A stretch of 64,000 nucleotides of DNA from Theocolax elegans (GCA_026168455.1 CM047429.1:31765850-31829849); one strand, 5' to 3'; counted from the stretch's first letter, positions 10,284 to 21,780 are shown. Notes: generated by a model from the sequence alone, not told the origin. Translations and numbers: made by a program.

Positions 10284-11735
10284 ATGCGTAAGGACAATTA
10301 TATGTATTTTGTTACTACAACAGGAGAACCATGCGACGATGGGGCTTCGCAATTAAAACTACAGAATAAATTACCAAGATTCAAGGAAATGCAGGTTGGA
10401 ATACCGGTTTTGATAAATGTAAATACAAAAATTCATATAGCATTACCAATACGAACAGAATCGTTAATCGGGCTAAGTGGAATTGATAATAACCTAAAAT
10501 TATTATGCGAAAATCTATATTTAACTTTAGATACAATACAGATAAAATCAATAAGTATAGCGAAAACCGATAGAATTGAAAATTTAGAGTGGGAATTAGT
10601 TGTAGAAAAACTAAAAGGAGTTTTTAATCAAAGCACGGTAAAATTAATTGTTTGTTTAGGTCTAATACGATATCCGACACTAGACGATCGAATTCCGATT
10701 ATAGAAGAAGCTCACTGTTCGGCTATAGGAGGACATAGAGGCGTCACAAAAACCTATAACCGTATTAAACAAAATTATAACTGGGAAAATTTAAAGATAG
10801 AGGTACAAGATTTTATAAGAAAATGTTTGAATTGCCAATTAAAAAAATTGGTTAGGGTTAAAACTAGAGCTCCAATGGTTATTACAAACTCGGGAACGCA
10901 CGCTATGGACCGAATAAGTATGGATATTGTTGGTCCCTTATGTAAAACCAATCGGGGAAACGAGTACATTTTAACCTTCCAAGACTTATTAACTAAATTT
11001 GCATTAGCTGAGCCTTTGGCGCGAATTTCGGCCATGAATGTAGCGAATGGTTTAATAAGAAAAGTTCAATGCATATTTGGAGCACCTCGAATAATCCTTA
11101 CGGATCAAGGTACGAATTTCATGAGTAAATTAATGAAAAGAATAGCAAAAATATTTAGAATTAAACAAACTAAAACCACGGCGTTCCACCCACAATCAAA
11201 CGGTGGACTTGAACGATCGCACTCAAGTCTCATTGAATACTTGAAATTTTTTGTACATAGTAATCGAACAGATTGGGACGATTATCTGGATTTGGCTACC
11301 TTTAATTTTAACACGGGAATTAGTGAGTCTACATGGCATACGCCGTATGAACTCGTGTTCGGCCGACTAGCACGCACACCCTCGAACGCACCGGTCGAAA
11401 CAGAAGACCTGGCGCCTACATACGATGGTTATCTCGAAGATTTAGTCAAGCGCCTAAACAGTCTACAAAACATAGCCCAACAAAACCTTTTAAAGGCAAA
11501 ACTTCGAGCCAAGAAATACTACGATCGTAAGGTAAACGTTTTAACACTACAAATTGGTGATTACGTATGGCTGCAAAAGGGGCCAAAACCTAAGAAATTT
11601 GACGATCAATACTCGGGTCCATTTTTAGTTCTAGACGTTTCCGACAATGGGAATGTAAAAATTCAAATAAATGGAAATAAAAATAAAATAGTGCACATAA
11701 ATCGCTTACGCAAATCGCATATTGAAACCGAATAA
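10284..11735 (+). CDS. integrase of an errantivirus-like (gypsy) element, 3' part of pol
   Basis: The 483-residue open frame is the C-terminal part of pol. A linker precedes the HHCC zinc domain (H144, H151, C181, C184). The catalytic core follows with D214, D274 and E310, giving exact D-x35-E spacing and the motifs SMDIVGP, LTDQGTNF and NGGLERSH. A basic C-terminal domain (YDRKVNVL...VHINRLRKSHIE) closes it. Integrase inserts the cDNA into host chromosomes. RT and RNase H are missing, so the element is 5'-truncated near 10.2 kb; the apparent Met is only the first in the surviving frame. The core itself shows no disabling change. Confidence 0.85.
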   Translation: MRKDNYMYFVTTTGEPCDDGASQLKLQNKLPRFKEMQVGIPVLINVNTKIHIALPIRTESLIGLSGIDNNLKLLCENLYLTLDTIQIKSISIAKTDRIENLEWELVVEKLKGVFNQSTVKLIVCLGLIRYPTLDDRIPIIEEAHCSAIGGHRGVTKTYNRIKQNYNWENLKIEVQDFIRKCLNCQLKKLVRVKTRAPMVITNSGTHAMDRISMDIVGPLCKTNRGNEYILTFQDLLTKFALAEPLARISAMNVANGLIRKVQCIFGAPRIILTDQGTNFMSKLMKRIAKIFRIKQTKTTAFHPQSNGGLERSHSSLIEYLKFFVHSNRTDWDDYLDLATFNFNTGISESTWHTPYELVFGRLARTPSNAPVETEDLAPTYDGYLEDLVKRLNSLQNIAQQNLLKAKLRAKKYYDRKVNVLTLQIGDYVWLQKGPKPKKFDDQYSGPFLVLDVSDNGNVKIQINGNKNKIVHINRLRKSHIETE

Positions 11736-11972
11736 GCTTGTTGGTATTTAAATTTAAATGCATGACGAATGTAAATAAAAAAAATAAGCCATGTATATAG
11801 CAAAACTCTAACAATGATATGTATTTTCACAAATGCAAAAATGCTAAGGAAATTAATAAAGAATCAGTCAATAGATTCTGATAATTTAAAAAAAAAACGG
11901 AAAGATAAAACTAAGCATTTTTGCAACGGTTCTATAAATAAATAAAAAAGGACGCTTTCATGAACTTATTTA

Positions 11973-14090
11973 ATGTTGCAGATGAGTTGTAAAACACTAT
12001 TGGCCATCATTTATCTCACAACTATTATACCAAGGAAAATCTATATTAACGCAATCATAGGGTACGACTGTTCGCAGCACGTCTCAAATTTAACAACATT
12101 TTCGTTAATTCACGTAGGAGAATGCGACATACCTGAACCGGTAGTAAATACAACAAAAATTTATGTACGACTATTGCAATTAAATGATTTTTCAAGCACT
12201 CATGTAAAGCTTTGTAAAGTAGAAATAAAAAGATCGGTAACATACTGCGGCGCGTTTTCGCATAGAAAAGACAAAAACAGAGGGGAGGTTCAGTTTATTG
12301 ATGAAATTTCTAGGGAAGAATGTAATAGAATGCATGTATACCGCGCACACCGAGTACGAGACGAAGTAATAAGTAACTTAAAACTGAACGGTTCGATTGT
12401 CCACCCAATGACGTTTGTTGGGAAGGTAGATCAAGCAGGAGATTGTAGTAACGCAGGAATGTACGCGAATCCATATGGTATTTTTGACGATGCTATAGTC
12501 ACGGGATATGTTACCATTACTTTAAGGGATTACTATGCACCGGTAAACTTAAATGCTAACGAGGTTATTTTACGATCCGGTACGCGCTGTAAGTTTAATC
12601 AAGATGATTGTATTGACGTAGAAGCAGGGTACGCCTTTTGGGATAGGTTACCAGTACAAGCATGCGAACGCAGTAAATACTCAGAATTATACGCGGGTTA
12701 TATTAATAAAGTTGTAGAGCAAGGCAATGAGCAACATCCGGTATATGTAATGGAATCGAGCGAGATAACCTTTGCTTTCACGACTTTAGGACAAATTCCG
12801 GTGTGTTCGTATGAATTAATCAGAACAGAGCACCCAAAATTATTTTTTCTAGAAGGACCAATAACAGAAACCTTCCAAGCCATAAGAAATCCGTCAATAG
12901 AAAATCTCGACATTTTTGCATACGTAAACTCTAAATTCGTTTACGTAGAAAAACATATTAAAGGACAATTAAAAACATTATATCGCAATTTAATTTTGCA
13001 AAAATGCGAATTGGAAAGAAGAGTTATATCAAATGCATTAAGCATTGCAGCAACAGCACCTGACGTTTTTGCATATCAAATCATGAAAAAAAGTGGTTAC
13101 ATGGGCTTGGTAGCCGGAGAAGTTGTGCACTTAATGAAGTGCGTACAAATTGACGTTCAACGAAGAGAAACTACAAAATGTTATCAAGAGTTATCAGTAA
13201 CTAAAGACGGCAAAGATTATTTTTTAACGCCAAGGACACATATTTTAAAACAATATGGGACCGAAGCTGCCTGCAGTGTTCTGATTCCTCCTATGTTCTT
13301 ACTAGGGGAAGATTGGTTTACTATTTTACCAAGAGGAACAACTAAGGGAGTAAAACCAGACATTTTAAAACCAACTACTAAAAATAACTGGAATTACACA
13401 GAACCAACCGAACTTGCAAAAAGCGGAATTTACACCCAAGCGGAGATCCAAGCACTAAGACAACACCTTATGTTTCCCGTAGAAAGGCCAGCCATGTTGA
13501 ACACAATTGCATTAGGAATGACCGGGAAAAAGGTAGATAAAAACGGTATGTCTATTACCCGATTATTCGATGAAGAAGCGTTGACAGAATTAGCCAATAA
13601 CACTTGGTTGAAAATTTGGGGGCAATTATGTACTTTCGGATCATTTAGCGCAGCTATTATAGACATTTTTATGATAGGGCGTTTAATAAAATTTTTAGTT
13701 GATACCATTTTACATGGTTATGCTTTGTATAGTTTATATGGGTAGTCACTTCATATTATAGGAGCCATTTGGAATTCAGTCACTCAATTATTACTGCACG
13801 TCACAAGGGATAAACCAACGCGTGACGCAAGGAAAAAGAGGGAAGGACAAGCTACGCCATCGGAAGTAGCGGGCATTCGAGCGGAACATTTTTCGGACTC
13901 GCACGTACCTTTCGCCCCGCCCGAACCTAGCACCTACACGGCACAACCTACTGTGGTAAGAGTCAATGAGTCAGGAGGGGGTAAAAAAGTAAGTTGCGGA
14001 GCTCAAAATAATCTATACCCGCAAATATTTATAGAACCGGATATATCTTCTCTACCGCCACGCAGAAAACGCAAATTCGATAACGTGTAA
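11973..14090 (+). CDS. chuvirus-like class envelope glycoprotein of the retroelement, interrupted by one UAG
   Basis: A 590-residue glycoprotein starts just after a splice-acceptor-like TTAATGTTGCAG, so the Met at 11982 is the likely start on a spliced env mRNA. It has a hydrophobic signal segment (LLAIIYLTTIIP), a cysteine-rich ectodomain (GYDCSQHV, GECDIPEP, CKVEIKRSVTYCG) and a C-terminal membrane segment (about residues 552-590). The pattern recalls glycoproteins of chuviruses and related arthropod viruses captured by insect LTR elements, not the F-type protein of classical errantiviruses; this is from memory and needs a profile search. UAG at 13743-13745 follows the membrane segment. The same frame stays open to 14090 with a basic, proline-rich tail. 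Role: membrane fusion and particle transfer if functional. Confidence 0.65.
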
Positions 14091-14215
14091 ATTTTGCTAT
14101 TTCAACTGCAGGTTTATTTAACAAAAAAAATAAAAGGTGTCATTTATAATATAAAGAAAAATTGTAAAATGGAAAAAAAATATATACATTAGCAGAAGTA
14201 CAAAGATATAATGTT

Positions 14216-14536
14216 ATGGGCGCTTTGATTAGTTTGAGAATTCAAATTACATGGGCATCGCAAAAACGAAACGAAAGCACTTTCCAATTCGGCGCACGAA
14301 TGGAAAGAATGTTACATAATTATAAAGCATTGGGAGAAATAGTACAAGAAGAATGTAGGCAAATAACCGATTCAATCAGGGCATTTTTAAAGGGGCTTCG
14401 ACCGGAAGTCAAAAGATACATTTGTAAACCGGAAATCTACACAAATCTGGACCATGCAATTCGTCATGCGCGCAACATGCAATATCATCTGGATGACTTG
14501 ACAATGTTTAGAAAACGATGTTCGATTATTCTATAG
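14216..14536 (+). pseudogene. gag-like fragment
   Basis: Residues ...F.ARMERMLHNYKALG...FLKGLRPEVKRYICKPEIYTNLDHAIRHARNM match the second half of a retrotransposon gag domain (the GLRPE-K pattern followed by L-AI-A). It lies downstream of an envelope gene, out of normal order. It is therefore a rearranged or separately inserted remnant, or an accessory copy. No zinc knuckle follows. Confidence 0.4.
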
Positions 14537-14986
14537 TAATTAATTTAAATACATAAAATAAATAATCGATTTTTTTTATCCATACAGAATTGAATGGACG
14601 ATGGTGTAGATCGATGGGAAAATCGAAACCTTTCATGCTACAGGTCAATTCTGCCGCATCCAGTTCTTTCCTACGCAAGATTATAGTAACCTTTTGCGAT
14701 AAATACTAATGAAATATTATTAGCAAATCTGTCTAAGTACTTTAGGGACAACAGACTCAATTAATCTTAGGACTAAAAATTAATATTACGTAAAAAAAAA
14801 GGGAACGTAATATATATATATATAGTTAATTATTTATTTACTTGCTACTGTTTGTGGTTTGCCTCTCGATATAAAGTTTTAATTAAGAATTAAAGATATA
14901 TATATATGCATATACATAATACCTGTATTTAGACAGTATAGGAATATTCTATAAGTTTAAATAGTATACTATATTAATAAAAAAAA

Positions 14987-15520
14987 ATGTCAGTTTTAGT
15001 AAGAAATTGGGAGCGACTTTGCTATTTTTGCCATAATACATACCTGTGCCATTATTGTTATACGACAAAATTATCACACATAGAAAAAATTCGGTTTTCA
15101 TTAAGTGCTACACGAACGATACGCGAATTAATCTGTACTTTTACTGATCTAAAATGTTTTTGTTGCGGACTCCCAATTCCTTTCAAAAGTTGTCTCATCG
15201 AGCAAGAAGTTAAATGCAATGGATATGTAGTAACGCGCGTAAATGGCGGACTACACGAATGTATAACATCGCAATTACAACCTCGAGAACAACGTAAATG
15301 GAATTTCTTGACTCCAGCGCGAGTAAATAAACAAAATAGTATTCTATTCGAAGAGAGCACGAAAGTATTATGTAAACGAAGCACTAAAGGAATCGATCAA
15401 CATACAGAAACCAGTAGAGCAGAATCAGCAAATCCAAAGATTCAAGAGATAAAAAAGGAAATAAAGCTGAATGAAAGAAATTATACGTATACCGATGAAA
15501 TTAAGTGCATATGGAAATAA
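14987..15520 (+). CDS. unknown 177-aa cysteine-rich protein in the retroelement
   Basis: The N-terminal half carries C12-x2-C15, C21-x2-C24, C57-x2-C60, C69 and C77, suggesting a zinc-binding fold. The second half is Lys/Glu-rich and hydrophilic. No family was recognised with confidence. CxxC pairs about 32 residues apart loosely recall small viral zinc regulators, but that is weak. The end of the frame overlaps the first 26 bases of the 1612-bp duplication unit, so the natural C-terminus may be lost. It lies between the glycoprotein gene and the F-type envelope on the same strand, which suggests an accessory role in this element. Confidence 0.4.
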   Translation: MSVLVRNWERLCYFCHNTYLCHYCYTTKLSHIEKIRFSLSATRTIRELICTFTDLKCFCCGLPIPFKSCLIEQEVKCNGYVVTRVNGGLHECITSQLQPREQRKWNFLTPARVNKQNSILFEESTKVLCKRSTKGIDQHTETSRAESANPKIQEIKKEIKLNERNYTYTDEIKCIWK

Positions 15521-17106
15521 ATCTCAGAGAAACATAAAAATATGTGTAATTAACATATGTGACAAGGCAAGTGTGCCTGTCATGGTGCAAAGCGAGCACA
15601 CACACATTCCTACCTACCTATTACCCAATACCTACCTAAACCGTATACTAAAGAAGCCTAGCACCGAGCACACATATCCCTAGCTACCTATATAATAAGA
15701 TAACCCCCCTAAAAGCCGAACAAGCTACACCCTGGAGCAGAAGCGGAGCCAGCACACACAAGAGTCGAGGAAACCAGTAGCCACCAAGAGGCTACATGCA
15801 GGGCGAACAGCAATCGAAGAGCCTGGAGACATCAGCTGAGTGCGAAGGCAGCATAAGAGCATGGACAGGGCATCGAGGTCCAAAGTATAAAGAAGACGGT
15901 TGTTGCAGCTGCAGCAATTGTTACAGCATACCCATGGAGCCTCAATCCGGAAGGAGCCATCCAACAGCAACGGACTCGTACAGGGAGATCAACCTGTAAG
16001 GCATAATCATGAGTAGGTTTTTCAAGACTAAGGAGCAGGTAGGAGTACACAAGACTGTGTACAGGAGTAGAGGTGTATAGGAGCCAGGGTTAGAGGTTAT
16101 GTGAGCATAAACATTGCTCACATATACTAACTAAATAACAAGGCACCTGTCAAGTGACTCCTTACCGTATTATAGCAGCCGCGCCGTAGAACCGAGGAAC
16201 AGCCTCCGGAGCCGACGTCGTGAAGAGACGTCTCAGCATCCAAGAAGCCACGAAGTAGAGAGAGACGGAGATAGCGACACGTATATGCACCCGCCGAGCA
16301 GCCACGACCCGTCAACCACGGCAGTAAGGCACGTCGTCCATCTGGAAATAAACTCACGGATCGATTAGCCGATAATTAATAAGGAACGAGGTTATAATTA
16401 CCAGATAGCAGCCTCTCCGTCGCCAGTCGTCGTCGTCGTCGTCTCACTCGAACCGCCTAGCAGAACACTAACAACAACATCAAGCCGCTCTCGCTGTAAG
16501 GCCGCGCTCGCACTGCGCGGAGACGGTCGCGACGCATACGCGCGGCGCTCTCGCAGGACGAAGCACAGAGAGCTCGGGAACTCGGCCGTGACGAGACGCA
16601 GCGAGGTTACGATTGAGCGACATTTCGACCGTTTTTCCGTGTGAGACTAAGAGTCCGGAGAGTGTGCACCGGGTGCAACTGAGAGAGCGAGATTGTAATA
16701 AGGTTGGTGCAAAGTGCTATCCCTACCGTGTTCCTCTCCTCGTAAGGTGTGTGTGCCGCAATTCCCCTTTCGCGTATTCGCACATGTGGCCGGCGTCGCC
16801 ATTCTCGTGGATCGAGCGGGTATTCGATCGAGCAACAGCTATATCGCCGCGCGTGAAATTATATGAGCTAAATATCGAGCCCTCACGCCGTTATAATTAA
16901 TTAAGCGTTAGTATTAATAATTAGCAGCCGTTAATATTTAGCCGCGAGCACGACTGGCAACCGTGTATCTAATTTATATCATATAATAAACTCTCTGTAT
17001 TTTATCATTGATATTAATTTCATCACCCGCACCCTGATCCCCAGTGTGGTGTGACACATAATACGATAAATTGGAACGCATAGGAAAAATATGTTAAAAA
17101 AAAAAT
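15495..17106 (+). repeat. 1612-bp tandem duplication, unit A
   Basis: Every base pattern sampled recurs exactly 1612 bp downstream, including six spurious frames with identical translations. Copy identity is therefore near 100 percent. Internal features suggest it contains an LTR: TGTGACAAGG near 15559, a late AATAAA, and a GTGTGACACA end near 17060 after a CACCCGCACCC stretch. GC-rich (GTC)n near 16428-16440. Confidence 0.9.
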
Positions 17107-18718
17107 ATGAAATTAAGTGCATATGGAAATAAATCTCAGAGAAACATAAAAATATGTGTAATTAACATATGTGACAAGGCAAGTGTGCCTGTCATGGTGC
17201 AAAGCGAGCACACACACATTCCTACCTACCTATTACCCAATACCTACCTAAACCGTATACTAAAGAAGCCTAGCACCGAGCACACATATCCCTAGCTACC
17301 TATATAATAAGATAACCCCCCTAAAAGCCGAACAAGCTACACCCTGGAGCAGAAGCGGAGCCAGCACACACAAGAGTCGAGGAAACCAGTAGCCACCAAG
17401 AGGCTACATGCAGGGCGAACAGCAATCGAAGAGCCTGGAGACATCAGCTGAGTGCGAAGGCAGCATAAGAGCATGGACAGGGCATCGAGGTCCAAAGTAT
17501 AAAGAAGACGGTTGTTGCAGCTGCAGCAATTGTTACAGCATACCCATGGAGCCTCAATCCGGAAGGAGCCATCCAACAGCAACGGACTCGTACAGGGAGA
17601 TCAACCTGTAAGGCATAATCATGAGTAGGTTTTTCAAGACTAAGGAGCAGGTAGGAGTACACAAGACTGTGTACAGGAGTAGAGGTGTATAGGAGCCAGG
17701 GTTAGAGGTTATGTGAGCATAAACATTGCTCACATATACTAACTAAATAACAAGGCACCTGTCAAGTGACTCCTTACCGTATTATAGCAGCCGCGCCGTA
17801 GAACCGAGGAACAGCCTCCGGAGCCGACGTCGTGAAGAGACGTCTCAGCATCCAAGAAGCCACGAAGTAGAGAGAGACGGAGATAGCGACACGTATATGC
17901 ACCCGCCGAGCAGCCACGACCCGTCAACCACGGCAGTAAGGCACGTCGTCCATCTGGAAATAAACTCACGGATCGATTAGCCGATAATTAATAAGGAACG
18001 AGGTTATAATTACCAGATAGCAGCCTCTCCGTCGCCAGTCGTCGTCGTCGTCGTCTCACTCGAACCGCCTAGCAGAACACTAACAACAACATCAAGCCGC
18101 TCTCGCTGTAAGGCCGCGCTCGCACTGCGCGGAGACGGTCGCGACGCATACGCGCGGCGCTCTCGCAGGACGAAGCACAGAGAGCTCGGGAACTCGGCCG
18201 TGACGAGACGCAGCGAGGTTACGATTGAGCGACATTTCGACCGTTTTTCCGTGTGAGACTAAGAGTCCGGAGAGTGTGCACCGGGTGCAACTGAGAGAGC
18301 GAGATTGTAATAAGGTTGGTGCAAAGTGCTATCCCTACCGTGTTCCTCTCCTCGTAAGGTGTGTGTGCCGCAATTCCCCTTTCGCGTATTCGCACATGTG
18401 GCCGGCGTCGCCATTCTCGTGGATCGAGCGGGTATTCGATCGAGCAACAGCTATATCGCCGCGCGTGAAATTATATGAGCTAAATATCGAGCCCTCACGC
18501 CGTTATAATTAATTAAGCGTTAGTATTAATAATTAGCAGCCGTTAATATTTAGCCGCGAGCACGACTGGCAACCGTGTATCTAATTTATATCATATAATA
18601 AACTCTCTGTATTTTATCATTGATATTAATTTCATCACCCGCACCCTGATCCCCAGTGTGGTGTGACACATAATACGATAAATTGGAACGCATAGGAAAA
18701 ATATGTTAAAAAAAAAAA
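17107..18718 (+). repeat. 1612-bp tandem duplication, unit B
   Basis: Second, directly adjoining copy of 15495-17106. Both end in ATATGTT followed by an A run, which forms the junction. It separates the cysteine-rich ORF from the F-type envelope. No coding capacity is evident. Confidence 0.9.
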
Positions 18719-18797
18719 TTTATATACAAACGCACATAAATAAAGGAACAATATATTGGACATAATAAGGTTTTTTTATTATTATGTTACAGACAAA

Positions 18798-20559
18798 ATG
18801 GAGAAGATTATGTGCGCATTTTTCATCGTGATTCACGTTGTGATTGCGACGACTCAAAATAAGGCAATTGTAACAGAGCGAAATAACCCCGGCATCATTT
18901 TTAATCGATTGCAAGAAATAGACTTTATTAAACAAGAATGGTGTATAATAACTACAATTGACACGCAGAAAGTTTTCGGAATCCAAGAAAATTTTACAAA
19001 AATAATACCAGATATTGTACAATCCGGCACGTATACAAGGCTAAAGGACGCGGTAACGATAAGCAGAATTTATTTATTACAAGAAAAAATGCGCGAGTTC
19101 TCTAGAATAAGAGACGCTTATATCACTTCAGCGACTTCATATTCGTCAGAGGACGAAGTTTTAGATAAGGGGGGGGGGGACGAAAACGCATTTACAAAAA
19201 ATTCATCACTAGATATAGTATCAATTATTACGCAAATGAGACATCACTCTCGAGAAGCAATGTTAGGAAGAGGTACAGCAAAGGCATACATAGATAATGA
19301 AATCATGCAAACTTTAGAAAAAATGTCTGTAGAAATGAAGCAACTGGAAGCAATATTACAAATACTACAAGGAGAAAAGGAGTAATAGATATTGACAAAT
19401 CAAGAGTTGAAGAAACAATCAATCTAGCATTACAAAATTTGGATAGTTACTTGGATATAGCCAACACGATAACAAGTTCATTGTCAACAATAAAGTTTTC
19501 CGGCGCTACAAGAAATTTAAGAATTATTTTAAAAATGATAGAAAAAGTATCCGAAACCAAGAGTCCGGTAAAAATTGAACAAATAAATGCGGCAATAATT
19601 GCCGAGTTCGCTCCAAGAGAATTAACAATTTATAAAGATCACATAATTAGGCAAATAATAATGCCAATGGTAGAAAAGGAAACGCATACTTTGTACAAAA
19701 TGCTTCCAGTGCCAGTTTTCCAACAAGGGGATTTAATCCATAATGCAGCGTACATTCAACCCAGGGACGATTTTATAGCCTCTCTTCCCAATGGGGAAAA
19801 ACACGCCTTTTTAAGTACTACGCACCTGTCGAGATGCATTAAATTACAAAGGAATTATATATATGCGTAAGGGAAAACCCTGTGCATCTCCAACGAGAGT
19901 GTGAAAGCAAATTATTACTGGAACAAGACTATGCAACTTTTAGTTCATGTAGAATTAATTTTATGAAAGGCAAGAACTTATACATCATTAAAACTGCTCA
20001 TCCAAGACACTATGTTTACTCAGTCGCAAAGCCTACACTCGTAAATGTATTTTGTCCAGGATTCGAGGAGACATACACTTTTCAACAAGCAGGAACGATT
20101 TCCCTCTCAGCGGGCTGCCACTTTAAGGTTCACGATAACATCTACTACGCTTCAGAGCTGCTGGTGAGAGAAAAGGACACGTACTATTTACCACCATTGC
20201 AGTTGATCGGTGCAGGAAAAAACCTTCCGAGCGATTTAAAACCGAATAAAACTATTAATGTTAGAATTGAAAATCAAATAACTGATGCTTACTTACATGG
20301 AATGGTTATTATACTAATGCTTTTTGCCGGATGCTTAATACTATGTCGATATATTTTCCAAAATTGTATTAGGAAATCAAGAAAAGACAAAGTAGAGTAC
20401 GTCCCAATGCAACCAGTTGATCCGACAATACAATGGAATTTCTTACCTCGAGAACACGTATATGCAACTCCGAGAACACCACCCAAGACGTATGAACCAG
20501 AACCACCTCCGAACACGCCAGTTTTATCCGAGAAAACTGAACCAAGTAACAATGTTTAA
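18798..20559 (+). pseudogene. errantivirus F-type envelope, broken into three frames
   Basis: The start Met at 18798 follows an acceptor-like ATTATTATGTTACAG, matching the spliced env mRNA of errantiviruses. An N-terminal signal (IMCAFFIVIHVVIA) leads to an ectodomain split by a stop at 19383-19385 and frame changes near 19390 and 19870. The C-terminal part has a membrane anchor (VIILMLFAGCLILC) and a Pro-rich cytoplasmic tail. Helical repeats in the middle and the overall layout resemble insect errantivirus Env, related to the baculovirus F family. It would have driven cell-to-cell spread but cannot be made as one protein now. This is the second envelope-type gene in the element. Confidence 0.6.
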
Positions 20560-20839
20560 GGCATTTAAAAATGACTTATAATTAACAATTACTTATTATA
20601 ATAAAATATATAATGTAAACAGTATGCTCGCTTATCATTTTAATATAAATATTTGTTTATAAATAAATTATAATAACTTTCGAACTTGCGCAATAAGTAA
20701 ATATATGTATATGAATAGGATATAGATTATAAAAAAAACCCTTGATTTTATCTATTTCTTTTTATCCAATCCAGGGCTTTCCCTGAATCATAATTAAGTC
20801 ACGGGGGTGGAGAAAACATAAAATCCAACAGTACCAGCC

Positions 20840-20847
20840 TATAAATA
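20840..20847 (+). promoter_or_regulatory. TATA box before the zinc-ribbon-like gene
   Basis: TATAAATA lies in CCTATAAATAGGGG, 76 bases before the ATG at 20923. A C-rich start region with TTGACAATC about 30 bases downstream could hold the transcription start. Placement inside a retroelement, away from its LTR, is unusual. Confidence 0.55.
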
Positions 20848-20922
20848 GGGGGGTTTCACGCTTGACAATCTATTCTTACTTGTAGCAACAACACGGCCAC
20901 ACGTCAACCCTCACACACCAAG

Positions 20923-21585
20923 ATGAGCAACGACAACTGGGATATGGAAATAGAACTCGATTCGTCAGTGGGATGGATGACGGAACGACGTGCTTTAAGA
21001 AGAACAACAGTCCTGTGGCAGTTTCTAAGAAAATATTTTTATTTATGGGTATACCTAATGAGAGACGGTCAAGTACGTCGAACAACTCGTGCCCGGATAG
21101 GAATAGCCGGACACCACTACCCAGCATACACTGCTGATGAAAGAATAGCCAACCAATGGTGGAATACGCAACATGTAAAAGAAAGGATCTGCAATGACTT
21201 GGATCCAAATACAGTACGGTACCACAGGCAGAAGTACCGTAGTTTTCTGGAAAAGGTAATGGACGGATTACTGGAGTCAGGAGTAACAAACCATTGGGAC
21301 AGCGATCTAAACCTTGAGGGACTATCCCTCTTGGATTACGGCAGCACGGAAGAAGTCGAACGACCAGCTCGTTGCCTGGAATGCGGTTTAAGGGTGAAGA
21401 ACACGCGGCATTATTGCCCGCGATGCGAATTCATTGGCCGATTCGACATCCCCAGATACCAAGGATTGATTTGTTGGTGCATCTGGGAATACGGAGACTT
21501 ATCACTCTACGTCTGCAACTCATGCAAGGAGGAAGTATACGAGCTCCTCAGAAGACAAAGAAGGATAGCTGGACAAGAGTATTAA
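20923..21585 (+). CDS. intact 220-aa zinc-ribbon-like protein of unknown family
   Basis: The complete frame runs from an ATG 83 bases after the TATA start. The N-terminal two thirds are helical and basic (TERRALRRTTVLWQFLRK). The C-terminal third has C151-x2-C154-x10-C165-x2-C168, then C184/C186 and C198-x2-C201, the spacing of paired zinc ribbons. No membrane segment or signal is seen. It lies between the envelope remnant and the polypurine tract/3' LTR, on the same strand, so it behaves like an accessory gene of the element. Unlike its neighbours it carries no break, which suggests recent or continuing selection. Function is unknown; transcriptional control or RNA binding would fit the fold but is not shown. 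Confidence 0.55.
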   Translation: MSNDNWDMEIELDSSVGWMTERRALRRTTVLWQFLRKYFYLWVYLMRDGQVRRTTRARIGIAGHHYPAYTADERIANQWWNTQHVKERICNDLDPNTVRYHRQKYRSFLEKVMDGLLESGVTNHWDSDLNLEGLSLLDYGSTEEVERPARCLECGLRVKNTRHYCPRCEFIGRFDIPRYQGLICWCIWEYGDLSLYVCNSCKEEVYELLRRQRRIAGQEY

Positions 21586-21746
21586 CAAATGCATGATTTT
21601 TTCCTTTTTTTTTAGCTTTTCCTTCCTCATGTTTATTCTCTTTTCTCTCCTTTTTCCTCTTTTAGATTTACTAGAATAAATGCACAAAATGAAAGAAAAA
21701 TAAAAAAATATATATTCATATGCATATATGTATTTATAAACAAAAT

Positions 21747-21751
<5 letters not shown>

Positions 21752-21780
<29 letters not shown>
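21752..21780. repeat. (TA)n microsatellite
   Basis: A short TA run in an AT-rich stretch between the zinc-ribbon-like gene and the polypurine tract. Confidence 0.9.

Noticed and set aside
12055..13708. Minus-strand open frames inside the glycoprotein gene
   Set aside because: Shadow frames without family features; the plus-strand glycoprotein explains the coding signal.
15495..18718. Pair of LTRs flanking an internal region
   Set aside because: The duplicated unit extends beyond any LTR-like ends and the copies adjoin directly, so a tandem duplication explains it better.
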